Shown: positions 32,270 through 43,714 of the stretch, one piece after another
Numbering within the stretch: position 1 is the first letter of the stretch
How the letters are laid out: the number at the start of each line of letters is the position of its first letter
NCBI GenBank assembly: GCA_017591395.1
Contig: WEDG01004929.1
Coordinates: forward strand, 124,001 to 188,000
Source of the DNA: Schistocephalus solidus
Taxonomy: Eukaryota > Platyhelminthes > Cestoda > Diphyllobothriidea > Diphyllobothriidae
Direction of reading: 5' to 3'
DNA length: 64,000 nt
The notes under the pieces: model-generated
Seen by the model: only the letters and a program-made list of their open reading frames with translations
Databases searched by the model: none
What the model was told of the DNA's origin: nothing
Translations under genes and position numbers: made by a program

Positions 32270-33655
32270 CTCCAGTAGTTGCTGCTAACACCTGGGAAAA
32301 CATAAACGCTATCCTATACGTAGAGTATAGCAAAGCTGCCTCCTATTGGTGGAACTGGTTTTTACCGTGTGAGTATGATTCTTACACTGATGAAGAGACT
32401 GTCCTTCACAAATGTTTTGACCAAAAATGAAAAGACCTGGTGAAGCCATAAAGGTCAATATTCAGAGCGGACTAGACTAAAGTTCGTCGAACCCACCAGC
32501 AGCCACACAGTGGCTATTATTATAGGCAGAAGAAAATTACAAAAATGACCAGGGAGGATCGTATAAGTATCAGCACGTGCGTGGATGAACAAAGTCATTG
32601 TTGACCAAACAACTCCGAAACTTCAAGCTAAAGGTAGCTGAATTTGATAGACAAAACGCTTAGATAGATTTGACTACGATAAGATGGTCATGGATTCCCC
32701 TCCATAGGGGATATGAAATCCGCGTGGGTAGGGACTTATTCGTGTGCACCAACCGATAGGTATCATCATCGTTCCCAAGTGACAAGGTCCACCACTGTCT
32801 CTTTAATACAGTGTTAATTTTGTTGCGGTTTTCCCCACATAAAAGTCGACTTGTGATGCGCCTATCTCACTCACTCTTGAAAATGCACCGCGCTTCGATG
32901 ACAAATCGATAGAAGATGACAATATTTACAATGGCTGCCAAAGCTAAATTGTCCTCATCTACGCGTGCCACATATGATCTGCTCCTAGACTCCATGCGAG
33001 CCAGTTTTCAAGAACTAAAGAGATTGTCAGATCCCACAATAGTGGGAATTAAATAAAGGCCACATGAAGAAGCGATCGTTACATTTTAACGCACATTCCT
33101 GAGTAAATAGACTAATTGGGTAAGTCGGTGGCTTATCAAGCCATGACTACTGGCTCATCATGTGGGATTATGCTACTGAGGAATTTATAGAATCACAATG
33201 AAATCCAGCACCAGTTTTTTCCTCACTGCACCCTCCCAGGCGCAAGTTGCCTATCGGATTCAGACCAACAGCTGATGAAGAGCTTGCACGCGATGACTTA
33301 CGTATCAGGAGCCTCTGTCCAAGGCATGTCGCACGCATTCATGGAGACAGTTGAGGACTAACGCTGCTTCAGCACAGCCAGAATGAAGCATGTTACGGAT
33401 CGATGTGACACTGCTTTTTATATAGCAAAATAGCAGCGCAAACATTTTGCGGAAAGCATTAGCGGATCACTACGTGTGTGTGGCCTTTACTCTCAAGACT
33501 GGTACAAGTCATCTCTGTCTTATCTTTCCGATAATATACGGTGGACGTTGGAGAACAGAGTGAGGTCAGAGTTGTGCAAACCTTCCTCGTTATAATCTAG
33601 CTCACTTCTAGGTCCCCGCAGCTCTCAGCAGTAGCAATGGCACAAATATAAGGAA
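32270..33655. other. Interval with no recognisable gene
   Basis: No domain-bearing frame was seen. Around 32970-33090, 'GGCCACATGAAGAAG' and the preceding bases resemble the LINE tail and repeat A flank, probably an eroded piece. Confidence 0.35.
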
Positions 33656-33689
33656 ATGGTAACCAGGAGAGCGTTCAGAACCAACTCAC

Positions 33690-33892
33690 CAGTCATCATC
33701 TACCACCAGTTGCTGGTCACTTTCCAAAAGTTGGAAGAAAGTGAAAGAGAAATATTTTTGCAGTTTGTTTTCCAAGAAAACACCAGTCAAGACACACTGT
33801 CGGCGGGTATGCAGAACCAAGTTATCTTCGTTGTGGCCGAAATGCAGGACGTTATCCAGCACCAGGCGAGATTTTGAGCAGATAATTTTGTC
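33690..33892 (-). pseudogene. Diverged copy of the NYN-ribonuclease catalytic exon
   Basis: The reverse complement aligns along its whole length with exon 5 of the plus-strand NYN gene (59115-59318). Matching translated blocks are 'LVLHTRRQCVLTGVF' versus '[15 protein letters not shown]', 'LQKYFSFTFFQLLE' versus '[14 protein letters not shown]' and a terminal 'VVDDD' versus 'VADDD'. The acceptor ('GGTAG') and donor (GTGAGT) are retained, and the first ~25 nt of flanking intron is similar. A 1-nt deletion near the start (203 versus 204 nt) puts the first eight codons out of register, although no stop results. I could not find the preceding 'IDGANVA' exon nearby. It is probably a pseudogene fragment from an unprocessed duplication. 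Confidence 0.75.
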
Positions 33893-34540
33893 CTACCGGG
33901 GGTGGGGGTGGGAAGGGGAGCGCAGAGAGAATGAGCGTATCCAATCGGAAGGCATACGCATGCGCAAAACGGAGGAAGGTGATAGGAAAGGAGGTGGATA
34001 AGTACCAGGGGACCGGTGTGAGCTCCTAGATACAGTGTTGGTAGCTGATGTACACACTTAAGCTACCAAAACTGATTCTGGCAGCGTTTCCAATCAATGG
34101 CTATCTGCTGCGTGGTATGATGTTGGATTAGATCAACTGATTTTAATGGCAAAGACTGGAATGTTTGCGGTGGCATCAGCAGCCGTGGTTATTTCTCCTA
34201 AGTCTCTTTCCTGCTGGTCTGAGCGTCCGAGGCTCAAATTGGACGATGATCTTCGGATATTCATTTCAGGTTCTCTGAAAGTTACCCCTTCATTATTTTT
34301 TGGCAGTCACTACCGGTAATTTGTGTGACAGTCTGCTGAAATCGGAGGTTGAGGACAGTCTTCCTTGCCTCCATCCGAAATCATTAAAACTGGCTTTTGG
34401 TGCTCCAGTTAGACGCAAACTTTGCTCATAACGTTTTGAGTTTAAATATAAAGTTGCATTAACCCTGATAATATCAGAGCGCCGCATATGCAAAGTTAGT
34501 CATTTGGTTGCCACCGTTTATTTCTCTTTCTTTCTTCTGT

Positions 34541-34746
34541 CTTTCTTCTTCTTCTTCTTCTTCTTCTTCTTCTTCTTCTTCTTCTTCTTCTTCTTCTTCT
34601 TCTTCTTCTCTTCTTCTTCTTCTTCTTCTTCTTCTTCTTCTTCTCCTTCTTCTTCTTCTTCTTCTTCTTCTTCTTCTTCTTCTTCTTCTTCTTCTTCTTC
34701 TTCTTCTTCTTCTTCTTCTTCTTCTTCTTCTTCTTCTTCTTCTTCT
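34541..34746 (+). repeat. (CTT)n microsatellite, about 205 bp
   Basis: Nearly uninterrupted CTT/TTC triplets with two interruptions (near 34608 and 34645). One strand is pure pyrimidine. The poly-Ser/Leu/Phe and poly-Lys/Arg/Glu frames through it are artefacts. Confidence 0.97.
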
Positions 34747-34759
34747 GCACGTGGGAATT

Positions 34760-35330
34760 TTTGTTAGTCCAGCCCAGTTGACCTGCTTTACTTTTAATTT
34801 ACCGATTTTATTCCTCAGTTGGTTGTCTGAACTACGATTTTGAGTTCCTTCGTACACTAAGCTGGCAGAATTTCGAAGGAATTAAGATCCCGGTTAAGTT
34901 TTGCATCAAATTCTCCGTTGCATGATGCCGCCAGTGACAGCGCACGGTCTATATGTGGCAATTGTTAACATTTTTGGCGATTTTTGTAGCCTGAGATCAA
35001 AAAATGTCCATACAATTAAAAAAAACACAGTTGCGTTGTTGATTAACACTTAAGCAACAGCCACTGACGATATTATCAATTCCAGACATTCTTTTGAAAA
35101 GTGCATCAACTTCTTTGCAAAAAGAACTGGTAATTCGCATATTCGCTTCCATTCATGCGTAATTTTGTTAGTTAATCCATTGGTTAGAGCTCAATTTTAA
35201 CTCGAACTAGTGGTTACTTTCGAGCTCAATACGAAAGATGGATTGAACTCGACCGATCGAAGTAAAAGGATCGTATTGTAGGAGCAGGGCGCTTACCGAC
35301 TGCGTTACGGAACATTCTCGTCCCTCCCCT
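34760..35330. other. Interval with no recognisable gene
   Basis: AT-rich sequence without coding motif. Confidence 0.35.
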
Positions 35331-35335
35331 ATACA

Positions 35336-35402
35336 CAACCTCTGCGACTTGAACCCTCGATCTGTTAATTAGAATTTGACATCCCTTTTTTTGAGTCACG
35401 GG
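35336..35402 (-). repeat. tRNA-like (SINE head) fragment
   Basis: The minus strand reads 'CCGTGACTCAAAAAAAGGG' (degenerate box A), 'TTCTAATTAACAG' and 'GAGGGTTCAAGTCGCAG' (box B, close to GGTTCGANTCC). Spacing fits a tRNA-derived head like that at 52398-52523. The body is not evident. Confidence 0.45.
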
Positions 35403-37368
35403 TTGGTTCTATTGTCGGTTACGATCCGATATACTAACAGTCGTAATGAGTTACTCACCGATCGTGTCACAGGAAATACTTGCCCCGTAACCTAAGAGAA
35501 AATATTCCACGAGTAGTATACTTTGGCCTTTTCGACCTAAAAGAAGTATACATATTCCACATCATTGTTGTACTGTGATTTCGTGGATACCAGACTCAGC
35601 CTGTTCAGCTTTTTCCCTCAAGCACCCTCTCGGGAAACGGAACAGGGTGAATGAGAAATCATTTGAATGTCATGTCCATTCAATGTTGGTTGAAGGTGAA
35701 TTTGGCGCGAGTGCGTTTCTTGAACACCAGCCGATAATTCGTGCATTAATGTTTCTCATGATCAAGATGTCAGATTTTTTAGTTAATCTTTCTGGCTGCT
35801 CTAGCTGACGAGCGTAGTCTTCGCGGTCATTTCTGGCGGCCGTGGCTCCACGGCTCATTCAAGGCCTTGTAATCCGGGTACCTTTCTGGTTGGTTTTTAT
35901 GATACGAGTTGTCCATACTTTATGCACATTAGTATTTTTCTTCTTGGCAGCCTCCTTCATATTTTCTTAATAAGGGAAGCCAATTCGTGGTCATCCAAGT
36001 TTTCAGACAACCAGCTTTCTGTGTAGCGACAGATCGCGGATGCGAAATTTGAATTCCTTAAAATCGGGCAGCATTTAGTTGCTCCACTCCGGGTGCCTGT
36101 CGCAATACTGCCTCTCTCGTGCGTACTTTTAAAACTTTAAATATGACAGTTTATTTCTTCACAAATGACAACTACCTTAACTGCTCAACCAAATTCAAGG
36201 AAAACCTAGACATGCTCCTGCCAAAGGCACTACTACGCATGTCCTACTATCATTCGGGACGCTGCTCTTGCGGCGCTGGACGTGTGCCCCTTTATGGTTG
36301 TTCACTTGTTCCAATCAGTTCATCAGTCATTATGTGCAGAATATATTTCTACTGCCATCTAACTTCTCTTCTTTCGTTTCGGAAGCAGGCCTGAATAACT
36401 TATGGGTTAAGATCTACCTATGATTTGGTAAGCCGCAAAAAAACATTGAGTGCGTTAATATACACAAATTTAGAATTCACTGCAATCCATTTTTCGTTCA
36501 TATTTATGGGGTGATGTTTACGGTGCGGTTTGAGCTTCCATTTACTGAATCAATCCGCTTACATTCAACTTGGTCCGGTCACCGGATGATTATGTTTTAT
36601 TATTAGAGACTTTTTCTTATCTTTAGGTCTCTTTTCCAGTTCCATATCCAAATATGGGCGTTCTTCTCCTTGTTGGTTGTACTACAGCTGAAAAACGACA
36701 ACATTCGTATTTCTGAGCAGAAATAGTATTTACAGAATATCTTTATTTCGTTCAGGAGAGGTCAGCGGTAAACTGAGCAGTCGGATTCAATAGTCATTAG
36801 TTATCAACATTTTACACAAGGGCACCAAGCTGATAAGAATTTATCGCAAAAAGCCATCTGCTTGCCTGATATTTCTCTTATTCCATTGAAAATCTTCAAA
36901 AATACTCTCGTGGATTTACAAGGGATCCCAGAATTAACATCAAAGATTCCAAGGAGTAAGTTAGCCATGACTCAGGTCTTTCTCAAGATTAGGCAAAAGC
37001 GTTTCTAAGAGACGGCGAGTCGCTTAACATCATCAAAGCGTATAGAGTAGGTGAAGCTCAGTCAGCTTCCTGCCCAAACTTTCGACCACGTCCCTTTACA
37101 GAAATTTTAGAAACCGAAGTGGAGGTGCATCTGATGCTACAGAGAAAATAAACTCTGCGGAGTATGCCTGTCAATGTTTTTTTAGGTGGACCACAAGAAA
37201 GAATCGTCATGGGAAACTGATAATGGAATTGAAAAAAAAGCAGCAGTGGTGATTTCTATCTACAATTTAGAGATGAACGTGTAGTTCAAGTCAGAAGGTA
37301 TTTTTTTGGCCGAAGGCAGTCAGTCGAACAGCCTAATCAATTTAAGAACACACTATTTCAAGGCTACT
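35403..37368. other. Interval with no firm gene
   Basis: A minus-strand frame at 35670-35858 contains 'KSDILIMRNINARIIG', faintly like the 'DILIxGDFNAxxG' motif of LINE endonucleases, but too weak to call. The open frame at 36119-36394 has no family motif. Confidence 0.3.
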
Positions 37369-37386
37369 GCGAACACTAGTGTTCGC
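37369..37386. repeat. Perfect 18-bp palindrome
   Basis: GCGAACACTAGTGTTCGC reads identically on both strands. It stands alone in AT-rich DNA. Confidence 0.9.
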
Positions 37387-37779
37387 TGTCTATAAATATA
37401 AAATCGAAACTGAGAGTCTCTTCAATAAAACAGATGTGCTTAAATGAATAGCCTCTTAACAAGAAACTCACATAATCGCACGGATAGGGGCCTGGTTGCA
37501 GAAATAAGGAGCAGTGAAGTCGGTATGGAAGATAATCGAATATTCTGTTTCGACATTTATGCACATAGAAGCCGAGGTCCTGCACTTTTAGATATCCAAT
37601 GAAATTTCCTGTTGCCTTATGGAATGTAACAGCATAGTGTAACGTAATAAGGAAATTATTTCGTTCAAAATTAGGATCAGACGATTGTAGACACTTAACT
37701 TATGTGATGCACATCATTCTCCCAGCTCAATGTGGAATTAATAAGTTAATTGATAGTGATATGCAAGAAGGGGGATTCA

Positions 37780-39720
37780 TTACTTCTGAATAACTTGAAC
37801 GCTCATGGAGCAGACTGGAAAATTCCCATGGCAAATGCCCAAGCCACATCATTGGAGTACAAACTACTACAGTTTTCTCTATATTAACACTACATCCGAC
37901 ACATCAAGCTCGTGGTAAAGCTGGGGCAGGCAAAATGGTTCATCCCTTTAGATCCCGGTCCCCTTAACGGAAAGAAGGAATTCATAAGGGAAGTATACTT
38001 GCAACCACCGCTTTGGTTGAGTGAACATAATGCTTATACTCGTGTATGTTCGCTCCTATCCCCACAATCGTAAATATAGAGAAGCAGAAATATTTGGGAA
38101 GATAATGAAGAAGCAAGGGGTATTGTCTTGCATTAAGGGAAAACTAGTTATTTAGCAGGAAGTATAACAAAGATTTTTGCCAGTATTTTCAGTGGGTTAA
38201 AGCCCGTTGCCTATGAAAATTTCCTTACACGGCGTTTTGACGGCAGAAACCATTACATTTCCAGAGAATTTTTTCAGGTTTTTTTTTCAGGGAAGATGTT
38301 TCGTGTCCAAACGAAAGCAGCAGAAAGGAATTGATCAAATGGCCGCAGAATGAAAATCAACCACCCCCGTTTTTTTCGATCGGTGTTAGCCGTAGAATCC
38401 TCTGAAGACAATCTGAGAGGCAAAAATGCTACTGTGCTGCCGATATTAGGCCTATAGGCTTGACTTGTCTTTCTAAAATAACAGTATAAGTCTTCGTAAA
38501 GCGTGCTATGCTACAATTATGTGATGACAATGGCATTCAATGGCATCCTCCGAATGATTTTTGGCGAGAACGCCCAGGTTTCTTAGATCTGCTCACTCCT
38601 CTGGATATCTGGAACTGTTATTTAGAAAATGTAGAAAAGTAAATTAGAAAAATTAAATGCAGTATACATCGATTTACACAAAGATTTTCACAGTGTGTCC
38701 CATCAACGAATTTTTCATAAACTGAGTGGCTCTGGAATCTGAGGAAAGCTTCTGAACTGGATAGAAACCCTTCCGATCAGTCGAAAACAACTCATATTTA
38801 TTGGAGAAGGTGAATCAGCCTGAGTGAAAGTGATTAGAGGTGTTCCTCGAAACTCGAATGTTGGGTCTTCACCCTTCCTTCTTTATGGCAATGCCAGGCT
38901 TGAGAAACAGATTTGTATTATGATCATGTTTTTCAATGACGTTAGTGGCTGAAAAGTCATTAAGGGTATGAACACAAAGAAAGCCCTTCAAAATATTCCG
39001 AATCTACTACCGGCGTAAACGAAGAGATGACTCTTGAATTTCAGGGTGCAAAGTGTTTCATCCTACATCTGCATCCACATAACTATCATATAACCGACAA
39101 CATTAGGACATGCTACTTTGAAACCATTCAATTTCACACAGAATCTTCGCAGAAGGATCTCCGCTTGAGAAAAGTGTAACCTAAAAGTGTTATTTAAATG
39201 CATAAAAGCTGCAAGAAAACGACACGTGGTAAAAGATGCAAGCAAACGAACGTTTTAAAGCTTTCGACAAAAATATTTACGAAAGTCTACGACACATTAG
39301 TTTGACATTATTTAGAATATGACATACAGATGTGGCAACCGAGCTAAAAAAATGTCTTAAGTACAGCTCTAAAAAAGAAAGAATGGAGTGCCTTAATCTG
39401 TTCCCTCTGTGTTGCAGGCATAAAAGAGGTGCTTATATTGCTTTACAAGATAAAGAATGTGCTTGAAAAGGGGCTGTAATTACAGGACATGATTAAATGC
39501 CACCTTTTACCCCTACTTAGTGGAAACTCAATGAAACTACGCACAAAAATGTCCAAGTTGAAGCTTTGCTGTATTTTTTTTCAGGCAGCGGGTAGTCTAA
39601 CAACGGAATGATCTTCCTCAATCAGTTATGGATGTGATATCAGAATAGTTCTTCATGAAGTGATTGAACGATTTCACGTGTCCTTTGTTTTCACTCAACA
39701 CTCTGAACCAAAAATTCATC
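37780..39720 (+). mobile_element. Heavily decayed CR1-like LINE
   Basis: Frame-hopping translation recovers ORF2 in order. The endonuclease motif relic 'NLNAHGADWKIPMANAQA' is near 37790-37845. The 'ADIRPIGLTCLSKI' block (RPISLTS motif) is near 38440. 'AVYIDLHKDFHSVSHQRIFH' (palm motif A) is near 38665, followed by 'VIRGVPRNSNVGSSPFLLYG' (SGVPQGSVLGP motif) near 38830. The C-terminal relic 'KERMECLNLFPLCCRHKRG' is near 39375. Many stops and the loss of GDFN and other key residues show an ancient dead copy. Confidence 0.75.
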
Positions 39721-42100
39721 CATATAAACACCAGACAGATGTTTATTTAAAACATAAGATTACCTAAATTTTGGACACTATTTGAACAGGGATGATATTT
39801 AGAATGTGATTGCAGCTATATATAACGCACCGGCACATCAAAATATGATTTTTAAAGCCAGTATCCTTTTCCCTTATCAACTAACATTCAAATGAACATT
39901 GTGTCTGATCGAGTAAACTCGTTTAGATATACAAAGTTTCACTTCGGGCGGTTCAGAACTGTATATGTAGCTATCTCTTATCATGCAACCATATCACCTA
40001 AAGCAATATCAAAAGAGTTAACTCTTGTAGACGAGTGCTTTGAAAACAGCTGTTGGCACAGAGCAGCCAGTGGGAAACCTTGAAAGAATATCTACGTTAA
40101 TCCAAGGGAAAGAGCTGAGTGGGAAATTTTAAGTGTTCATTCAGACATGCGACGGAATAGATGTCGGATGCCATACAGGGGAAGAAGAGGCTGATTCCAG
40201 CACAAAAAACTGGCAAAGTAATATTTTCTTGAAAGGCACAGGCGAACTGCTGTTAAAAGCGTGCAGTGTAGCGCACAGTTAAGGAGCCGAAAAATTGAGG
40301 TACTGCAGGAGCACCTGTAAAATCAGTAGGACGGATGTACTTACTGCGATCACCAGCCGTTCACTAGGAGTCGAAAACAGGGGAGTCGCTGAATGCCCTT
40401 GAAACCATACCCTTAAAGTGAGGAAGATACAGGCGTAGGTTCTTCCGCTGACAAGATATTTTGAGTTCACCATGGTCAAAAGGATAAACTTTGAAGCCCA
40501 TCCTCAAAAAGGGGAAACTGGGAACCTGATACGTCTCAATTGATCGAAGTTCCCACCATCAATGTGGGGAAAAAGGAACCCATTGTGATCATCCGATGTT
40601 CTAAACGTTATCAAAAAGAGAAGGGGACTGTTAAGGCCCCGGAGCTCCCAGAATTTTCACAGCTTGCACCTTATTTAAGTCGCACACATATGCATACTGC
40701 CACAAAAGGCCACAGGAATACTTTGGCAAGCACACACGCAGTCTTCCATATCAAGGCATCGATCTTGTGCAACGTTATCGAGCGGTTCCATCCGTTAGCA
40801 TTTTTGCCAACTTCTTCCAGCCCTTGTAAGGACCCAACATTGTGACAGATGTTATATTTAAATCATCCGTTCTGTTAGAAAACGCGAGTCCCAACTTTAC
40901 GGTGCAATTTTAAAGTAGAAATCTTACAATGATAGACTCCAAGTGGCAACGACTGATACCATGCTTATTGTTTCCCTCCTATCAGTCCCGCAACCCAAAA
41001 AGGAAATGGAAATTCCAACTGACTGTACCACACGCCTTCAGACTCTGCGGATAGGAGCCACTAAAAGTGGGCGAGGCCAAGTCCACCCTTTTGTTCAAAT
41101 AGACCGAAGCGGATTATCCGATTATTATGAGACTCTTGGACTGATGGTTATTTCTTTCGTTTTTTAGCCCAATTTGTAAAGATCTCACTTTCACCTCCTC
41201 TTTGGTAGCTCTCAAATCTACCATTCCCGAATATCAATGAAGAAAACGTGATTTCTCTCAGATTGACAATGCACGTGGCCAGATGAGAAGACACACCACC
41301 TCAGTTAACTAAAGTAAACTCATATCAATCTGATAGGTTTCCTTTTAGTACATTACATTTTTAGACATGCAAGTGTCATGCAAGGTCATCGTGTGCAAAA
41401 GAACCACGTATCTTTTTGTTCTCCGACTTGGACAGTTTGAAAATCGTTAACACTTCGCTTGTTCTGATTCTGACATTAAAACTGCCACTGCACGAACGTA
41501 ATTGCTCTTTGGAATTTTCTGGAAATTTTCTTGTGCCGAATTACCTCACAAAACGACATCAAATTGGAATTTGTTTATCACCTTCGTCGACTTGATAAAA
41601 ACAGCCTCTTCACCAATAAATACTGTCAGCCGCTCAGTGAACCAAAAAGTGCAAAACCCCTTGAAGATCTGAAGTTATCCAGGACCTTTGACCTCTACAA
41701 ACGGCTGAGTCGTTCCTGAATATTCTTCCTATCATTTATTGTTTTTTTAAAGTGGTTTTTGAACGAATAGGCGCATTTATTGCTCATATTGTTTCTATTG
41801 CGGCGTCGTGGGACCTCCGTTTGAAATTCGCTCGTCTCCAAGCTTTTGATTTTTTTGGCCAATAATCTGTTCCCAAAGTCAGGACTAAACGAAATAAGTT
41901 GTCATTGGATCACTTCGAAGGCTGCATCATTCTTTGCTTCGTATTAACATTCGATAGTGAATTCGGTTCGGAAAAGCACTTCTTTTTGTGCGCAGTAAAC
42001 TATTCGCTTGATAATTTAAGCTGCTCGTTAAAACTTAATGCATCCTCGTAGAGATCTTGCTGGCATGGGAAACGCAAATGTTCACGACCCGACCATGCGA
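39721..42100. other. Interval with no recognisable gene
   Basis: Short open frames (39892-40083, 40540-40845, 41531-41719 plus) carry no recognisable domain. The last, ending 'LKLSRTFDLYKRLSRS', could be a terminal exon, but has no clear splice partner. Confidence 0.35.
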
Positions 42101-42114
42101 GAAAATTATTCACC

Positions 42115-42186
42115 GCTTCAGCCAGGACTCGAAACACCAACCTCTCGATTAGCTACCGATGCTCTTGACCGCTCGGCCACGCCCGG
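42115..42186 (-). repeat. tRNA-like sequence (Ser/Leu type), pseudogene or SINE head
   Basis: The minus strand gives 'GGCGTGGCCGAGCGGTCAAG' with a good box A (TGGCCGAGCGG). About 35 nt on it gives 'GGTGTTTCGAGTCCTGGC' with a box B-like GTTTCGAGTCC. A complete acceptor stem does not form, so a functional tRNA is unlikely. Confidence 0.5.
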
Positions 42187-42239
42187 GAAGCCAGCAGAAA
42201 AAACAAATAGTATACACTACAAAAAAATAATGATCTCTC

Positions 42240-43600
42240 CTATCTTTGTAAACCGTTTTCGATTTCATGTGACAAAAACTTACCAGAAATACTCAAGACA
42301 CTCTCAGCAGACCGAGAAGATCCACAAAACAGCAATAATGAAGAAAGCAGTAAACTACTGAATATTACCAAAACTAAGCTAAACAGTGAAGGGCTGGCAC
42401 ACTGTGATGGATGCCGAGGACTAACAACCAGAGTTTTGAGACTAGAAGGAGACCTCGATCTCCTATCGGAAATAATATCAGTCCTCATAAAACATAATAA
42501 AATTATCTCGCCGAAACACGATGCAAATGAGCCGAAAAACATCAGCGAGCTAGAACACTATCATCACAAGGAAACGGTAGAAGTCAATAGGCACAACATT
42601 AAGCGAAACAAAAAGAGAAAAAGAACGAAGTCATTAGAACAAACCTCTGAGTCAGTTGAAATACAGATGACCAAAAAAAAATAAGCGAGGAGGAAATTAT
42701 GTCTTGCGTTTCCCCAGGTTCGGGAAATCTGGTGCACATAGAATCCGACTGCACAAAAGTAAATCAGCGATCGACGGTCTCTGAAAAGTCGAAAAACAGT
42801 AATCGTAAGGTTTCTTTACTGCATCGGACGAGCGACAGCAGCATGCTCTTTACATGTCCATCGAACAACAATGAAGCAGGGCATGGTAGCCAGCAAAGTA
42901 ATGGCGGAAAAGTGGCCTACGACTTATCGACAGACCTGGATGCCATAAACCAAAATGCAGGTTTCCCGGGTGCTATTCAAGCAAACGCATTGTCAGGAGA
43001 ACTCACGCAGTTTGAAAGGTCCATAGAGATGTCTGAAAATGTACCAACAGGCTCACCGAGGAAGACAAATTTGAACACAGTATTAAAGAATGTATCAAAG
43101 GGTATGATTCAACCTTCAATCACTAAAAGAAAGCAGGATGCAGAAGCGAGTTTTTTCCTGACAGGTCATTTTGTCTGGTAGTTCAGGGAGTCTCAGAGGC
43201 TACTGGGGAAACGCCAAAAGAAAGGGTAAAACAGGATCTGCTGACATTCCAAAATTTATTGAATGATACGCAAGAAACTGGCGTGACAGTCGACATCAAA
43301 AGATCTTTCGATTGGGGCCTCTCGTTACAAAATGAAACGCATGAGGTTCGACCAAGACCATTAAAAAGTCGTTTTGGGGAGTAAGCAGCAGGTAGATCTA
43401 TTGCTCTCTCGAAAGTCCCAACTACGAAAGAATCATCGTGGAGTTTTTTTCAGCCGGATTACTCTCCCACCGATCGGATGAAAAATGAGGACACTTGTAG
43501 CAGAATTGAAAAAGACGTCAATACGAGGGGGAACAAAACTTGAAAATTGTAGACAACAAAAATAGTCAGAACGGTGCGCTCGTTTTTATGGGGAACATCC
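42240..43600 (+). pseudogene. CR1-like ORF1 (nucleic-acid-binding protein), frameshifted
   Basis: Frames 42240-42684 and 42699-43181, then out-of-frame segments, carry a Lys/Arg/Glu-rich and Ser/Asn-rich protein. At 43180-43260 it reads 'VVQGVSEATGETPKERVKQD', and near 43450 'FFQPDYSPTDRMKN', matching the conserved C-terminal block of ORF1 in flatworm CR1-like elements. Such proteins coat element RNA. Stops near 42684 and 43181 and further frame changes inactivate it. Confidence 0.6.
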
Positions 43601-43714
43601 GGTGAAATTGACGGCAACCACACCGGTCAAAAAGCCCTACCAAATGCCTATAGATTTGAACCCAGACAGGAGACTGGATATATCTTGTGAAATATCCAGC
43701 AAAAAAATCGCCAT

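Noticed and set aside
33656..34001. Plus-strand frames at this position as a gene
   Set aside because: They are the antisense of the NYN exon copy on the minus strand; the same antisense pattern appears at 59154-59360.
34474..34857. Long frames encoding poly-Arg/Lys/Glu or poly-Ser/Leu/Phe
   Set aside because: They are translations of the (CTT)n microsatellite.
42115..42186. A functional tRNA gene
   Set aside because: Boxes A and B are recognisable but no full acceptor stem forms; it is more likely a pseudogene or SINE head.
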